From an uncultured Bacteroides sp. (lineage in GTDB: Bacteria > Bacteroidota > Bacteroidia > Bacteroidales > Bacteroidaceae), in assembly GCF_905207245.1 (NCBI RefSeq), contig NZ_CAJLKP010000005.1, forward strand, positions 70,424-134,423: 64,000 nucleotides of DNA, read 5' to 3'. Each line of letters opens with the position of its first letter. Within the stretch, counting starts at the first letter, position 1. The notes under the pieces are model-generated. The model did not search any database. It had not been told where the DNA came from and was given only the letters and a program-made list of their open reading frames with translations. Of the stretch, positions 8,944-17,848 are shown one piece after another. The translations under genes were made by a program, and so were the position numbers.

Positions 8944-10651
8944 AAACATAAAACAATGGTTGAGCAATCAGGAGCATCTTTTTTATTTGTTTCTGATTAT
9001 CCTGATAACACCCAATATCATCCTCTGCTTTACAGAGCCAATGCCTGTGGTGGCAAAAGTATGCAATGTACTGTTACCATTCGCTTTCTACTATCTGTTA
9101 ATGACCTTATCGAGAAACTGCGGAAAAATGTTCTGGATACTTTTCCTCTTTATCTTCTTCGGGGCTTTTCAAATAGTATTGCTGTATCTCTTTGGACAGT
9201 CAATTATCGCCGTAGACATGTTTCTGAACCTTGTAACTACCAATTCGAGTGAAGCTATGGAGCTGTTGGATAATCTGATTCCGGCATTAGTAAGCGTAAT
9301 TATCCTCTATATTCCTGCCTTGATTCTGGCAGCAATCTCTATTATAAAGAAACGAAAACTTTCTCCGGTATTTATCAGTCGTGAACGAAAAAGAGCACTT
9401 GTAGCCTTAATTGTCGGCTTCATATCATTAGGTGCTGCCTATGGACTGGATAAACGCTATGAACTGAAATCTGACTTATATCCGGCTAATGTATGTTATA
9501 ATGTACTCCTTGCATTTCAACGTAATGCCCAGACACGAACTTACCATCAGACTTCAATGAATTTTACTTTCAAAGCCCAGGCTTCTCATCCGGAAGACAA
9601 GAGGGAAATTTACATCATGGTAGTGGGTGAGACATCCCGCGCCATGAACTGGAGTCTTTATGATTACAAACGGGAAACCAATCCTAAGCTTTCCAATATA
9701 GAAGGAATTATTGCTTTCTGCCATGTATTGACAGAATCTAATACTACACACAAGAGTGTACCGATGTTGCTTTCTCCGATTTCAGCTACTAATTTCGATT
9801 CCATTTATTACCAGAAAAGTATTATAACAGCTTTCAAAGAAGCCGGTTTTCAGACAGCTTTCTTCTCAAATCAACGCTACAACCATTCCTTTATCGATTT
9901 TTTCGGGATGGAAGCAGATACTTATGACTTCATCAAGGAAGATTCGGATGATTCCAAATACAATCCGTCTGATGACGAACTTCTAAAGTTGGTAGAGAAA
10001 GAACTTGCAAAAAGGAATCAGAAGCAATTCATTGTACTGCATACCTACGGTTCGCACTTCAATTACCGTGAACGCTATCCGGAGAACCATGCTTTTTTCC
10101 TGCCGGATTTCCCGGTAGATGCAGAAGTGAAGTACAAAGACAACCTGCTGAATGCTTACGATAACTCCATCCGATATACAGATGATTTTCTGGCACGTAT
10201 TATAAATTTATTGAAAGAGCAGGAGGTAGATGCTACCATGCTTTACACCTCCGACCATGGAGAAGATATATTTGACGACAACCGACACCTGTTCCTTCAT
10301 GCATCGCCTGTTCCTTCTTATTATCAGTTGCATGTTCCGTTCCTACTATGGACATCCGCAAGCTATCAGAAAACATACCCTGAAATACAGAGAGCAGCCC
10401 TGATGAACCGGCAGAAAAACATATCATCCAGCGCTTCCTTCTTCCAAACTATGATGGAACTGGCCGGAATAAAAACTCCGTACCGGAATGACAGCTTATC
10501 CGTCACCAGTCCTCTCTATACTGAGAAATCGAGGGTTTACCTAAATGACCACAACGAGCCACGCCCATTGGATGACATCGGGATGAGAAAGGAGGACTTT
10601 GAAATGTTACAAAGAAGAGGGATAGTCTTCTTTCTCCAGATTCCTCACTGA
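8930..10651 (+). CDS. Phosphoethanolamine transferase, EptA/sulfatase family
   Basis: Inner-membrane enzyme that transfers phosphoethanolamine from phosphatidylethanolamine to lipid A or another cell-surface glycan. The protein has 573 residues: five membrane helices (about residues 15-190), then a periplasmic alkaline phosphatase-like domain. Visible family motifs are the metal site VVGETSRAMNWSLYDYKRETNP, the region SNTTHKSVPMLLS containing the likely nucleophilic Thr, HTYGSHFNY, TSDHGED and LHASP. The ATG at 8930 is chosen because an upstream in-frame ATG at 8894 lies deep in the preceding gene. In relatives such modification gives polymyxin resistance; whether this one acts on lipid A is inference. 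Its 3' end overlaps the convergent MFS gene by 45 bp. Confidence 0.87.
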   Translation: MKLFKNIKQWLSNQEHLFYLFLIILITPNIILCFTEPMPVVAKVCNVLLPFAFYYLLMTLSRNCGKMFWILFLFIFFGAFQIVLLYLFGQSIIAVDMFLNLVTTNSSEAMELLDNLIPALVSVIILYIPALILAAISIIKKRKLSPVFISRERKRALVALIVGFISLGAAYGLDKRYELKSDLYPANVCYNVLLAFQRNAQTRTYHQTSMNFTFKAQASHPEDKREIYIMVVGETSRAMNWSLYDYKRETNPKLSNIEGIIAFCHVLTESNTTHKSVPMLLSPISATNFDSIYYQKSIITAFKEAGFQTAFFSNQRYNHSFIDFFGMEADTYDFIKEDSDDSKYNPSDDELLKLVEKELAKRNQKQFIVLHTYGSHFNYRERYPENHAFFLPDFPVDAEVKYKDNLLNAYDNSIRYTDDFLARIINLLKEQEVDATMLYTSDHGEDIFDDNRHLFLHASPVPSYYQLHVPFLLWTSASYQKTYPEIQRAALMNRQKNISSSASFFQTMMELAGIKTPYRNDSLSVTSPLYTEKSRVYLNDHNEPRPLDDIGMRKEDFEMLQRRGIVFFLQIPH

Positions 10652-11830
10652 AGGAATACACATCATTAGAATGGCTGTCAGTACAATAGCAAACCCGCAA
10701 TAGATAAATATATTGCCTATGCCCAAAGCATCTGCAACGAAACTCGTTACAAACAAACCGAAAATGGAAGGGAACAAACTTATGCTATCGAACAACGAAA
10801 ACACACGCCCCAGATAAATCGGCTTGAATTGCGTTTGCAATAAAGCAGTAAAGGGACCGGAAAGAAACGGAACAATCAGTCCTTGCATTACTGTCAGTAT
10901 GGCAAAAAGTACATATCCTGTACTGGGCAACATTCCACAAAGCGCCAATGCCAGACCAAGAATCGCATAAGAGAACGCAATCATCAATATCTTCCTTATC
11001 TTAGGGTTCCAGATTCCCAGTAAAGCCCCTCCGGCCAACATGCCCGCCCCGAAAAGCGTCTCTATCAAACTAATCTGATAAGCTGTTCCCGAGAAAGTGT
11101 GCAACGTCATCAATGGCATCAGAGCAACCACCGGCATCACAAAGAAAGTAATTAATATCTCTGTAACCATTACCCAACTCACCCCTCTGTTCTGCATAAT
11201 TACCCGGAATCCATCACGCATATCATTCAATACACTCTTTGCAGAAATATTTTCTTTCTTAGGATTCGGAATATACACAAAAAGAAGAGCAGTACAAGCG
11301 ATGATTGCGCCTGCCACGTCCAGCAACATAACAACACTCATATCAAACGCCAGCAGCAAAACTGCTCCCAACGCCGGACCACCAATATTACAAATAGACT
11401 GAATGGCCTGATTAATTCCCGCAATACGGGTCAGTTCCTTTTCCGGTGCCAACAACGGAACGGATGATTTCATTGCAGGCGAGTGAAATGCTCCGCCAAT
11501 AGAACGAAGCGCCAGCAACACATAGATATGCCATAACTCTATCGTGTCCAGATAAAAGAGTAAGGCAATGATACCGGAGCAAAGTGCAACGAAACTGTCT
11601 GCGCCAATCATTGTCCATTTCCGGTTCCAACGGTCAACATATACCCCTGCAAAAGCTCCCAATAAGGCTTGTGGCAACAATGCCGCAATCATGGCGAAGG
11701 ATAAAACTTCGGCAGAACCCGTTTTGAGACTAATCCACAAGACGATAGAAAATTGAGCTATGGAACTACTTAATATGGAAAATAGTTGTCCGCTCCATAT
11801 TATGATAAACTTTTTCTTCCAATTATTCAT
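10607..11830 (-). CDS. MFS transporter (MefA/EntS-like)
   Basis: A 407-residue major facilitator with 12 hydrophobic segments. It carries the loop 2-3 signature GAFAGVYVDRWNRKWTM (about residues 57-73), which places it with the drug/siderophore exporter branch that includes macrolide efflux Mef and enterobactin EntS. Substrate cannot be told. The start is an ATG with a clear first helix. It is transcribed alone toward eptA. The tRNA-Lys hairpin lies upstream of it and separates it from the tRNA gene. Most of its length is on the minus strand with no competing gene. Confidence 0.87.
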   Translation of the reverse strand: MNNWKKKFIIIWSGQLFSILSSSIAQFSIVLWISLKTGSAEVLSFAMIAALLPQALLGAFAGVYVDRWNRKWTMIGADSFVALCSGIIALLFYLDTIELWHIYVLLALRSIGGAFHSPAMKSSVPLLAPEKELTRIAGINQAIQSICNIGGPALGAVLLLAFDMSVVMLLDVAGAIIACTALLFVYIPNPKKENISAKSVLNDMRDGFRVIMQNRGVSWVMVTEILITFFVMPVVALMPLMTLHTFSGTAYQISLIETLFGAGMLAGGALLGIWNPKIRKILMIAFSYAILGLALALCGMLPSTGYVLFAILTVMQGLIVPFLSGPFTALLQTQFKPIYLGRVFSLFDSISLFPSIFGLFVTSFVADALGIGNIFIYCGFAIVLTAILMMCIPSVRNLEKEDYPSSL

Positions 11831-11945
11831 GATAAGATCGAAACTATATATAAAAAACAGATAAATCCTTCCTGTTGTTGCATCGATACAGGAGATTTCA
11901 GGTACTATTTGGTCTAGTTATTGCAAAAATATGGCAATTAAAGAA

Positions 11946-11982
11946 AAAAGGTTCTGAAAACACTTGATTTTCAGAACCTTTT
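11946..11982 (-). terminator. Terminator downstream of tRNA-Lys
   Basis: A perfect 15-bp stem (11946-11960 with 11968-11982), 7-nt loop, with a T-run when read leftwards. It begins about 23 nt past the 3' end of the tRNA gene, before the MFS gene starts. Confidence 0.8.
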
Positions 11983-12004
11983 CAGTATTTCCTTAATTCA
12001 CTTG

Positions 12005-12077
12005 TACACCCTCAGGGACTCGAACCCTGGACCCATTGATTAAGAGTCAATTGCTCTACCAGCTGAGCTAAGAGTGC
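12005..12077 (-). tRNA. tRNA-Lys (anticodon CTT)
   Basis: A complete 73-nt cloverleaf. The acceptor GCACTCT pairs with AGGGTGT (including G-T pairs); D stem GCTC/GAGC; anticodon stem ATTGA/TCAAT around loop CTCTTAA, giving anticodon CTT for AAG codons; T stem CAGGG/CCCTG with loop TTCGAGT; discriminator A at 12005. CCA is not encoded. Confidence 0.95.
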
Positions 12078-12100
12078 ATCGTTTTTTTCGTTTGCGGGTG

Positions 12101-12132
12101 CAAAAGTAGTTCTTTTATTTTATTCATGCAAA
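12101..12132 (-). promoter_or_regulatory. Promoter of tRNA-Lys
   Basis: On the minus strand TTTG (12132-12129), a 20-nt spacer and TACTTTTG (12108-12101) match the Bacteroides consensus exactly. The predicted start of transcription is about 15 nt before the tRNA 5' end. Confidence 0.7.
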
Positions 12133-12170
12133 CAAAATTAAGCCTTTTTTCTCGATGAAAGCGGCTTTTT

Positions 12171-12974
12171 TTAGTCAAATTCGTATAGTTCGGAAGGAGT
12201 ACTACGCTTTAAAGCACAGAGTTGCACATCTTTACCTACCAATATCCCCTTACTCTTTAATTTCCATTCCACCGTCTTGTAAGCGAGTTCCGGATGATTA
12301 TTGTCTTTACTTAAATGGCAAAGCCAGATATATTTCAAGTCTTCCGTAATATTTTCCGCCAGAAATTCTGCAGTCGCGATATTACTCATATGTCCTGTAC
12401 GACTTGTGATACGATCTTTCAGATATTGTGGATACGTACCCATCCGCAGCATTTCATCATCGTAGTTAGCTTCCAATATCAGGTAATTGGCTTTACGGAT
12501 AAACCGCGCAGCAGTAGGAGTGATTTCACCAAGGTCAGTGAGGAATGAGAATACCTTACCATCTATTTCAATACAATATCCCACATTGTCCGTACCGTCA
12601 TGGGGTACTTCAAAAGACTCAATACGGAAATCTTCCAATTGCATGGGTTGTTCTTTCTCCAGATAGTGAACGGAAGAGTGAAGTTTCTCCGTCATACAAT
12701 AACTCTTATTGATTCCTTCATGAATGCGTGCAGTGGTATAAATAGGAATATGCAATTTCTCCCCCAATCCGCCTACCGATTTAATATGGTCGGCATGATC
12801 ATGAGTTACAAATACAGCTCGTATCGTCTCCATGCTGATGCCTGCTTCCTTCAATGATTTCTTGATGGTACGTGCTGCAATACCAGCATCAATAAGTATT
12901 CCGTATCTTTCAGTGCCTATATAATAGCAGTTACCACTACTTCCGCTAGCAAGGCTTATAAATTTTACTTTCAT
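12171..12974 (-). CDS. Metallo-beta-lactamase-fold hydrolase, YycJ/WalJ-like
   Basis: A 267-residue cytoplasmic metallohydrolase. The N-terminus FISLASGSSGNCYYIG is the hallmark of the YycJ/WalJ group. The metal motif HDHADH is at about residues 60-65, further metal ligands are in FEVPHDGTDNVGY and EANYDDEML, and a C-terminal His-containing motif is in CHLSKDNNHPE. In Firmicutes, WalJ (YycJ) belongs to the WalRK operon and has been described as a 5'-to-3' exonuclease involved in DNA repair. The substrate here is unproven and no WalRK genes are present. It is a single gene between tRNA-Lys and a transporter, both on the same strand. Confidence 0.9.
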   Translation of the reverse strand: MKVKFISLASGSSGNCYYIGTERYGILIDAGIAARTIKKSLKEAGISMETIRAVFVTHDHADHIKSVGGLGEKLHIPIYTTARIHEGINKSYCMTEKLHSSVHYLEKEQPMQLEDFRIESFEVPHDGTDNVGYCIEIDGKVFSFLTDLGEITPTAARFIRKANYLILEANYDDEMLRMGTYPQYLKDRITSRTGHMSNIATAEFLAENITEDLKYIWLCHLSKDNNHPELAYKTVEWKLKSKGILVGKDVQLCALKRSTPSELYEFD

Positions 12975-13048
12975 TCTATTCTCCTTAATTAGAAAAAGCC
13001 GCCACTTTTATGGCAAAGTGACGGCAAATATACAAAAAAATGAGATAT

Positions 13049-14437
13049 TCAGACCCCAGCTTCCTTCTTTTTGTCGATGGATGCGGTGATTTTGGCAAAT
13101 ACTAATAAGGCAAGGGCGGATATCAGACCGATAGCAGCGAAATAATACCAGATATAATGTGCATTTACACTGGCAGCCTCCCATGCCTCACGGGTTTCAA
13201 AGAGCACAGGATCGGGACAGTATTTTGTCAACAATACTCCGGCAATACCAAAACCGAAAATAGAAGAAAGGAAGGAATGGAGATGACTGAAACCAAGATA
13301 CATGCCTTCCTCACCCTTAGGCGCTTGCAAGGAGAAGTATTCCAAATAACGCGGTGAGATGAAGCATTCTGCCAAAGCCTGTATCACAATACCGGCTATC
13401 ATCATCAACGTGATATTGCTCATTCCGGTTATCACATCGTTACCAAGAAGATTGCCGCATGCCATCAGCAGAGCCGAGAACGGAATAAGGAACATACCTA
13501 TATTCATGGAAGTAATAGCCGAACGTTTTGCCATCAGTCGCGTTACAAAACTTACGCAGCAAACCACTACAAACGGATTCACATTGGCTATCCACCCCGG
13601 TTTTGCCGTTTCGCCCGCCATACGGATTACATATTTGGGCATCGTAGCATATAACTGTTGCTGCACCATCCAGAAACCTGTTACAATCAGAATAAGAATC
13701 AACAGGCGCCAGTTCGTAATAATACGCATAAAACCTTGCCCGATTTCGCGCATGCTTTTACCTTCGCCTGCCGTGTGGGTAGATTTATAGAGCAGAATAA
13801 CCGAAAGCAGTGCCATTATCGTCATCGCTGCTGAGAAGTAGTTGATATAAATATAAGCTTGTTCACCGATGACGTTACGCAATGGGTCGATTACGGTCTT
13901 TCCGGTGAAAGCACCGATATTTACCATCATATAAAAGATAGAATAACCGCGTGCACGGGTTGCCTCCGTTGTCTCTTTTGCCACCGAAGCCGAAATGATA
14001 GATTTAATAAACGAGCCACCCACCATGATAACAAACAGTACGGGAACAATCATCCAGCGGTAGTCACTATTCGGCAACCCAATGAAACGGGTTACTTTGC
14101 CGTATTCCACTAAACCTGCAGCTTCAAGCAGGGTAGGGAGAATTCCCAATCCCAAATACCCGACAGACAGCAGCGAAAAAGCAACAATCATCGATTTTCG
14201 GAAACCTATTTTATCGGCATAAGCTCCCGTAAAGATGGGCAAAAGGTAAAGACCACCGGAGAATAAACCGGAAATCATACTCGCTTCAAAGTCATTGAAG
14301 CCTAAAATTGTAGAAAGATAAATGGTAAGAACAATGAAAACGGCATAATATGCCATACGTTCGAAGAGCTCGACCGTATTGCTTACCCAAAAGGCTTTAG
14401 TGAACCCTTTAGATACATTTCTGGGTGATTGAGTCAT
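13049..14437 (-). CDS. MFS/POT-like peptide transporter
   Basis: A 462-residue membrane transporter with 12 or more hydrophobic helices. The N-terminus FWVSNTVELFERMAYYAVF has the ExxER-like Glu/Arg motif of proton-dependent oligopeptide transporters, and helix 2-3 has GAYADKIGFRKSM. A second conserved stretch, GYSIFYMMVNIGAF, also matches the POT pattern. Substrates are probably small peptides, but this rests on motif resemblance only; a general MFS label is the alternative. It has its own promoter at 14471-14502. Orientation is divergent from the HAD phosphatase gene. Confidence 0.83.
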   Translation of the reverse strand: MTQSPRNVSKGFTKAFWVSNTVELFERMAYYAVFIVLTIYLSTILGFNDFEASMISGLFSGGLYLLPIFTGAYADKIGFRKSMIVAFSLLSVGYLGLGILPTLLEAAGLVEYGKVTRFIGLPNSDYRWMIVPVLFVIMVGGSFIKSIISASVAKETTEATRARGYSIFYMMVNIGAFTGKTVIDPLRNVIGEQAYIYINYFSAAMTIMALLSVILLYKSTHTAGEGKSMREIGQGFMRIITNWRLLILILIVTGFWMVQQQLYATMPKYVIRMAGETAKPGWIANVNPFVVVCCVSFVTRLMAKRSAITSMNIGMFLIPFSALLMACGNLLGNDVITGMSNITLMMIAGIVIQALAECFISPRYLEYFSLQAPKGEEGMYLGFSHLHSFLSSIFGFGIAGVLLTKYCPDPVLFETREAWEAASVNAHYIWYYFAAIGLISALALLVFAKITASIDKKKEAGV

Positions 14438-14470
14438 CCTAATATTATGTTGTTAGTGAAAAATTAAGCG

Positions 14471-14502
14471 CAAAAATACATTATTATGAAATTATATGCA
14501 AA
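14471..14502 (-). promoter_or_regulatory. Promoter of the POT-like transporter gene
   Basis: Minus strand TTTG at 14502-14499, 20-nt spacer, TATTTTTG at 14478-14471, 33 nt upstream of the ATG. Matches the Bacteroides consensus. Confidence 0.6.
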
Positions 14503-14542
14503 TTTGTTTCATATTTACCTATTGTAAAAAGAGAAAGAACAC

Positions 14543-14572
14543 TTTGTTTTTTCAATAAGATTCGTATCTTTG
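14543..14572 (+). promoter_or_regulatory. Promoter of the HAD phosphatase gene
   Basis: TTTG at 14543-14546, 18-nt spacer, TATCTTTG at 14565-14572, 27 nt before the ATG at 14600. This also argues against the in-frame TTG start at 14570, which lies inside the -7 element. Confidence 0.65.
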
Positions 14573-14599
14573 TTCTGTAATTTTTTTCAGCATAAAACT

Positions 14600-15025
14600 A
14601 TGACAATAGCAGTTGATTTCGACGGAACTATAGTAGAACATCGCTATCCCCGTATCGGTAAAGAGGTTCCTTTTGCAATAGACACTTTAAAACTGTTGCA
14701 ACAAGATCAGCACAGGCTCATTTTATGGAGTGTGCGCGAAGGTGAGCTTTTGGAAGAAGCCCTTGTCTGGTGTAGAGAGAGAGGATTGGAATTCTATGCT
14801 GTCAATCGTGATTATCCCGAAGAAAAGCAGCAGGACTATGGATTCTCCCGCAAACTAAAAGTAGACCTTTTCATTGATGACCGCAACCTGGGCGGTCTTC
14901 CCGATTGGGGCATCATCTACCGGATGATAAACGAACATAAGACATTCCAAGATATCTACGCACAGGAAGAAGATGCTACTGTAAAACAGGGTAAAAAAGA
15001 AGAAACAGTGGCTTTGAAGAAATGA
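14600..15025 (+). CDS. HAD-superfamily hydrolase
   Basis: A 141-residue small phosphohydrolase without a cap domain. The N-terminal DFDGTIVEH (Asp nucleophile about residue 6, Asp about 8) is HAD motif I. LILWSVREG is motif II-like and LFIDDRNLGG is motif IV. The short length and motif spacing resemble the small BT0820-type HAD proteins of Bacteroides. Substrate unknown. The ATG at 14600 places motif I directly at the N-terminus and follows the promoter at a suitable distance. The C-terminal about 20 residues are Glu/Lys-rich and poorly conserved-looking. The gene ends before a hairpin shared with uxaC. Confidence 0.85.
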   Translation: MTIAVDFDGTIVEHRYPRIGKEVPFAIDTLKLLQQDQHRLILWSVREGELLEEALVWCRERGLEFYAVNRDYPEEKQQDYGFSRKLKVDLFIDDRNLGGLPDWGIIYRMINEHKTFQDIYAQEEDATVKQGKKEETVALKK

Positions 15026-15070
15026 CATTGTCATTGAGAATGAAAAAAGAGTGAGATAAAAATATAAAGA

Positions 15071-15102
15071 AATAGCCGGAACAAAATCCTGTTCCGGCTA
15101 TT
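15071..15102. terminator. Bidirectional terminator
   Basis: A perfect 12-bp GC-containing stem (15071-15082 with 15091-15102) with an 8-nt loop, flanked by A and T runs. It lies between the convergent HAD gene and uxaC and can serve both. Confidence 0.85.
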
Positions 15103-15106
15103 ATTT

Positions 15107-16513
15107 TTAGAACTTGAAGAAATTCTTAGCGTTGTAGTAGCTAATATCTTCAATCATCTGGTTCACGCGTTCCATCTCAGAAGCCGGAATTTCACCATTT
15201 TCAATGTCACGACCAACAAGGTTACATAACGTACGGCGGAAATATTCATGACGCGGATAGGAGAGGAACGAACGGGAGTCCGTCAACATACCTACGAAAC
15301 GACTCAACAGACCAAGTACGGAAAGAGCATTCATTTGTTTCTCCATGCCATCCTTTTGGTCGAGGAACCACCAGCCGGAACCAAACTGTATCTTACCTGC
15401 AATTGTACCATCCTGGAAGTTACCTAGCATAGTGGCTATAACTTCGTTGGCACACGGATTCAGGTTATACAGGATTGTCTTCGTCAATTTACCTTGAGAA
15501 TTCAGGCGATCGAGGAATTTAGACATTGCTTTAGCTGTAGTAAATTCGCCGATAGAATCGAAACCGGTGTCAGGACCAAGCAATTTGAGCATCTTGCTGT
15601 TATTATTGCGGATAGCACCATAGTGGAACTGTTGTGTCCAGCCTTTTTCCCAATCCATTTCGCCAAACACAATCAACATAGCCGACTTGAACTTCAAAAT
15701 TTCTTCTTTTGTCAACTCTGTTCCGCCATACACTTTATTAAATATAGCCTTGATTTCAGCATCCGTATAGTCTTCGGCGTAGAACTCTTCAATACCGTGG
15801 TCGGACAGTTTACAACCTTGTTCAGCAAAGAAGTCGTGACGCTTGCGCAGGGCAGCCACCATATCATCAAAATTAGAAATAGCAACACCGCTAACTTCAG
15901 ACAGCTTCTCAACATAAGCGCGGAAATCGGCGGGAACTTCTACAGCCATTGCTTTATCCGGACGCCAGGTAGGCAACATCTTCGTTTCAAAACCGCTTTC
16001 ACGGGTCTGGATGTGATATTCCAAAGAGTCAATAGGATCATCTGTAGTACAAACAGCTTCTACATGATAACGGCGCATCATGCCACGGGCAGAGTATTCC
16101 GGCTTAGCCAATTTCTCGTTACACTCGTCATAAATCTCACGCGCAGTCTTCGGGCTCAGGATTTTGTCGATACCAAATGCCGTTTTCAGTTCCAGGTGTG
16201 TCCAGTGATACAACGGGTTACGGAAAGTATAAGGAACTGTTTCCGCCCACTTCTCAAACTTTTCCCAATCGGTGGTGTCCGTACCGGTACAGAAACGTTC
16301 GTCCACACCATTAGTGCGCATTGCACGCCATTTGTAGTGATCGCCGCCCAACCAGATTTCAGTCAGTGACTTGAACTGATAGTCGTCTGCTACCATTTTA
16401 GGGATTAAGTGACAGTGATAATCGATAATCGGCATCTTGGCCGCATGTTCATGATACAACTTCTGTGCAGTTTCTGTTTGCAACAGGAAGTTTTCATCCA
16501 TAAATTTTTTCAT
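15107..16513 (-). CDS. uxaC: Glucuronate (uronate) isomerase
   Basis: Isomerises D-glucuronate to D-fructuronate and D-galacturonate to D-tagaturonate, the first cytoplasmic step of hexuronate use. The 468-residue protein matches the family's usual length. Early motifs MPIIDYHCHL (metal-binding His residues, about 26-35) and the sequence GGDHYKWRAMRTNG are diagnostic. A late region, SYPRHEYFRRTLCN, is also conserved. The ATG at 16513 is chosen over one 39 bp upstream because it gives the usual KKFMDENFLL N-terminus. It is divergent from the LacI-type regulator and uxaB, which are probably its functional partners. Its own promoter is not obvious. Confidence 0.96.
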   Translation of the reverse strand: MKKFMDENFLLQTETAQKLYHEHAAKMPIIDYHCHLIPKMVADDYQFKSLTEIWLGGDHYKWRAMRTNGVDERFCTGTDTTDWEKFEKWAETVPYTFRNPLYHWTHLELKTAFGIDKILSPKTAREIYDECNEKLAKPEYSARGMMRRYHVEAVCTTDDPIDSLEYHIQTRESGFETKMLPTWRPDKAMAVEVPADFRAYVEKLSEVSGVAISNFDDMVAALRKRHDFFAEQGCKLSDHGIEEFYAEDYTDAEIKAIFNKVYGGTELTKEEILKFKSAMLIVFGEMDWEKGWTQQFHYGAIRNNNSKMLKLLGPDTGFDSIGEFTTAKAMSKFLDRLNSQGKLTKTILYNLNPCANEVIATMLGNFQDGTIAGKIQFGSGWWFLDQKDGMEKQMNALSVLGLLSRFVGMLTDSRSFLSYPRHEYFRRTLCNLVGRDIENGEIPASEMERVNQMIEDISYYNAKNFFKF

Positions 16514-16649
16514 TCTACTGTGTTTTAAGTATATAAAAATATTACTTTCCAATTATTATACCTATATAGTATTGATTGTAAAGCTAATAGGTGAGATATT
16601 GGTTTTTACTTTTATTAACCGTTATCGAACACAAAAGTAGAAAATTTAC

Positions 16650-16678
16650 TTGGAGAAACAAAATAATTCGTATCTTTG
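16650..16678 (+). promoter_or_regulatory. Promoter of the lacI-type/uxaB operon
   Basis: TTG at 16650-16652, 18-nt spacer, TATCTTTG at 16671-16678, about 71 nt upstream of the regulator ATG. It lies in the 236-bp divergent region shared with uxaC, where a hexuronate-responsive operator would be expected. I could not identify a convincing operator palindrome. Confidence 0.55.
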
Positions 16679-16749
16679 CGGCAAATATTTATAATATTTA
16701 AGTTTTAGACATCGAACCTTTATCACCTTAAAACAAGGAGAAAGAGAAT

Positions 16750-17811
16750 ATGGAAAACAAGAACTACACCATTAAGGATATTGCCCGCATGGCAGGTGTT
16801 TCCGCCGGAACAGTGGACCGCGTGCTGCACAATCGGGGAGACGTTTCTGCTTCAAGCCGTGAAAAGGTTCAAAAAGTCTTGGATGAAATAGATTATCACC
16901 CTAATATGTTCGCCATCGGTTTGGCGGCCAAAAAGCGCTATTGCATTCTGTGCATTATACCTTATTATATAGAGTACGATTACTGGCATTCCGTTTCGGA
17001 AGGTATCAACCGTGCAGCGCAGGAGATGCGGCCGTTCAATGTCAGCATTGAATTTCTGTATTACCATCATGCCGACAGGCTTTCTTATGAAAAGGCGTGT
17101 GCAAAAATCCGCAGGGAACCGGTGGATGCGGTACTGATAGCTCCCAATTTCCGTGAAGAAACGATGGCGCTCACTTCCTATCTGGAAGGGAAGGGGATAC
17201 CCTATGCATTCATCGATTTCAATATAGAGGATACTCACGCGCTTTGCTATATCGGACAAGATTCCAAGGCAAGCGGGTATATCGCCGCTAAAATCCTGAT
17301 GCGCAAGTATGAGGAAGGGCAGGAGTTGATATTATTCCTTAATAACAAGAAAAATAGTCCGGCAGAAATACAGATGCAACGCCGCATGGATGGTTTCATG
17401 AGCTTTATTGCCCAAGAACATAGCAATCTGGTGGTTCATGATGTTGTACTGAACAAGGAAGATGATGCCGCCAACCGCCGGACACTAAAAGAGTTCTTTA
17501 CAGCACATCCGCAAGCTGTGCTGGGTGCTGTTTTCAATTCACGCGTTTACCAGGTGGCAAACTACTTGCAGGAAACAGACCATCATCTGGCAGGCTTAGT
17601 CGGTTATGACCTTCTGCAAAAGAATGTGGAGTATCTAAAATCCGGTGAAGTGAATTACCTCATCGGGCAGCGTCCCGGATTACAGGGATATTGCGGCATA
17701 AAAGCGTTATGCGACCATATGGTCTTCAAACGTCCGGTGACCGCCGTGAAATATATGCCTATCGACATCTTGATGAAAGAAAACATCAATTTCTATTTTG
17801 AATTTGAATAA
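16750..17811 (+). CDS. LacI-family transcriptional regulator of hexuronate genes
   Basis: A 353-residue DNA-binding regulator. The N-terminal helix-turn-helix and hinge helix are typical: IKDIARMAGVSAGTVDRVLH (about residues 8-27), ending in the hinge VLDEIDYHPN. A periplasmic-binding-protein-like sensor domain fills residues 60-353. Context (between divergent uxaC and downstream uxaB) suggests that it senses a hexuronate or an intermediate and controls both. This is inference, as the ligand cannot be read from the sequence. It is 37 bp upstream of uxaB, so they probably share a transcript. Confidence 0.92.
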   Translation: MENKNYTIKDIARMAGVSAGTVDRVLHNRGDVSASSREKVQKVLDEIDYHPNMFAIGLAAKKRYCILCIIPYYIEYDYWHSVSEGINRAAQEMRPFNVSIEFLYYHHADRLSYEKACAKIRREPVDAVLIAPNFREETMALTSYLEGKGIPYAFIDFNIEDTHALCYIGQDSKASGYIAAKILMRKYEEGQELILFLNNKKNSPAEIQMQRRMDGFMSFIAQEHSNLVVHDVVLNKEDDAANRRTLKEFFTAHPQAVLGAVFNSRVYQVANYLQETDHHLAGLVGYDLLQKNVEYLKSGEVNYLIGQRPGLQGYCGIKALCDHMVFKRPVTAVKYMPIDILMKENINFYFEFE

Positions 17812-17848
17812 ACATAATAGTATCAATCATTTAAAACGATTTTTTAAG

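Noticed and set aside
15494..16369. Long antisense ORF (291 codons) opposite uxaC
   Set aside because: It mirrors the codon structure of a clear uxaC gene, has no recognisable domain, signal or promoter, and a gene on each strand here is not credible.
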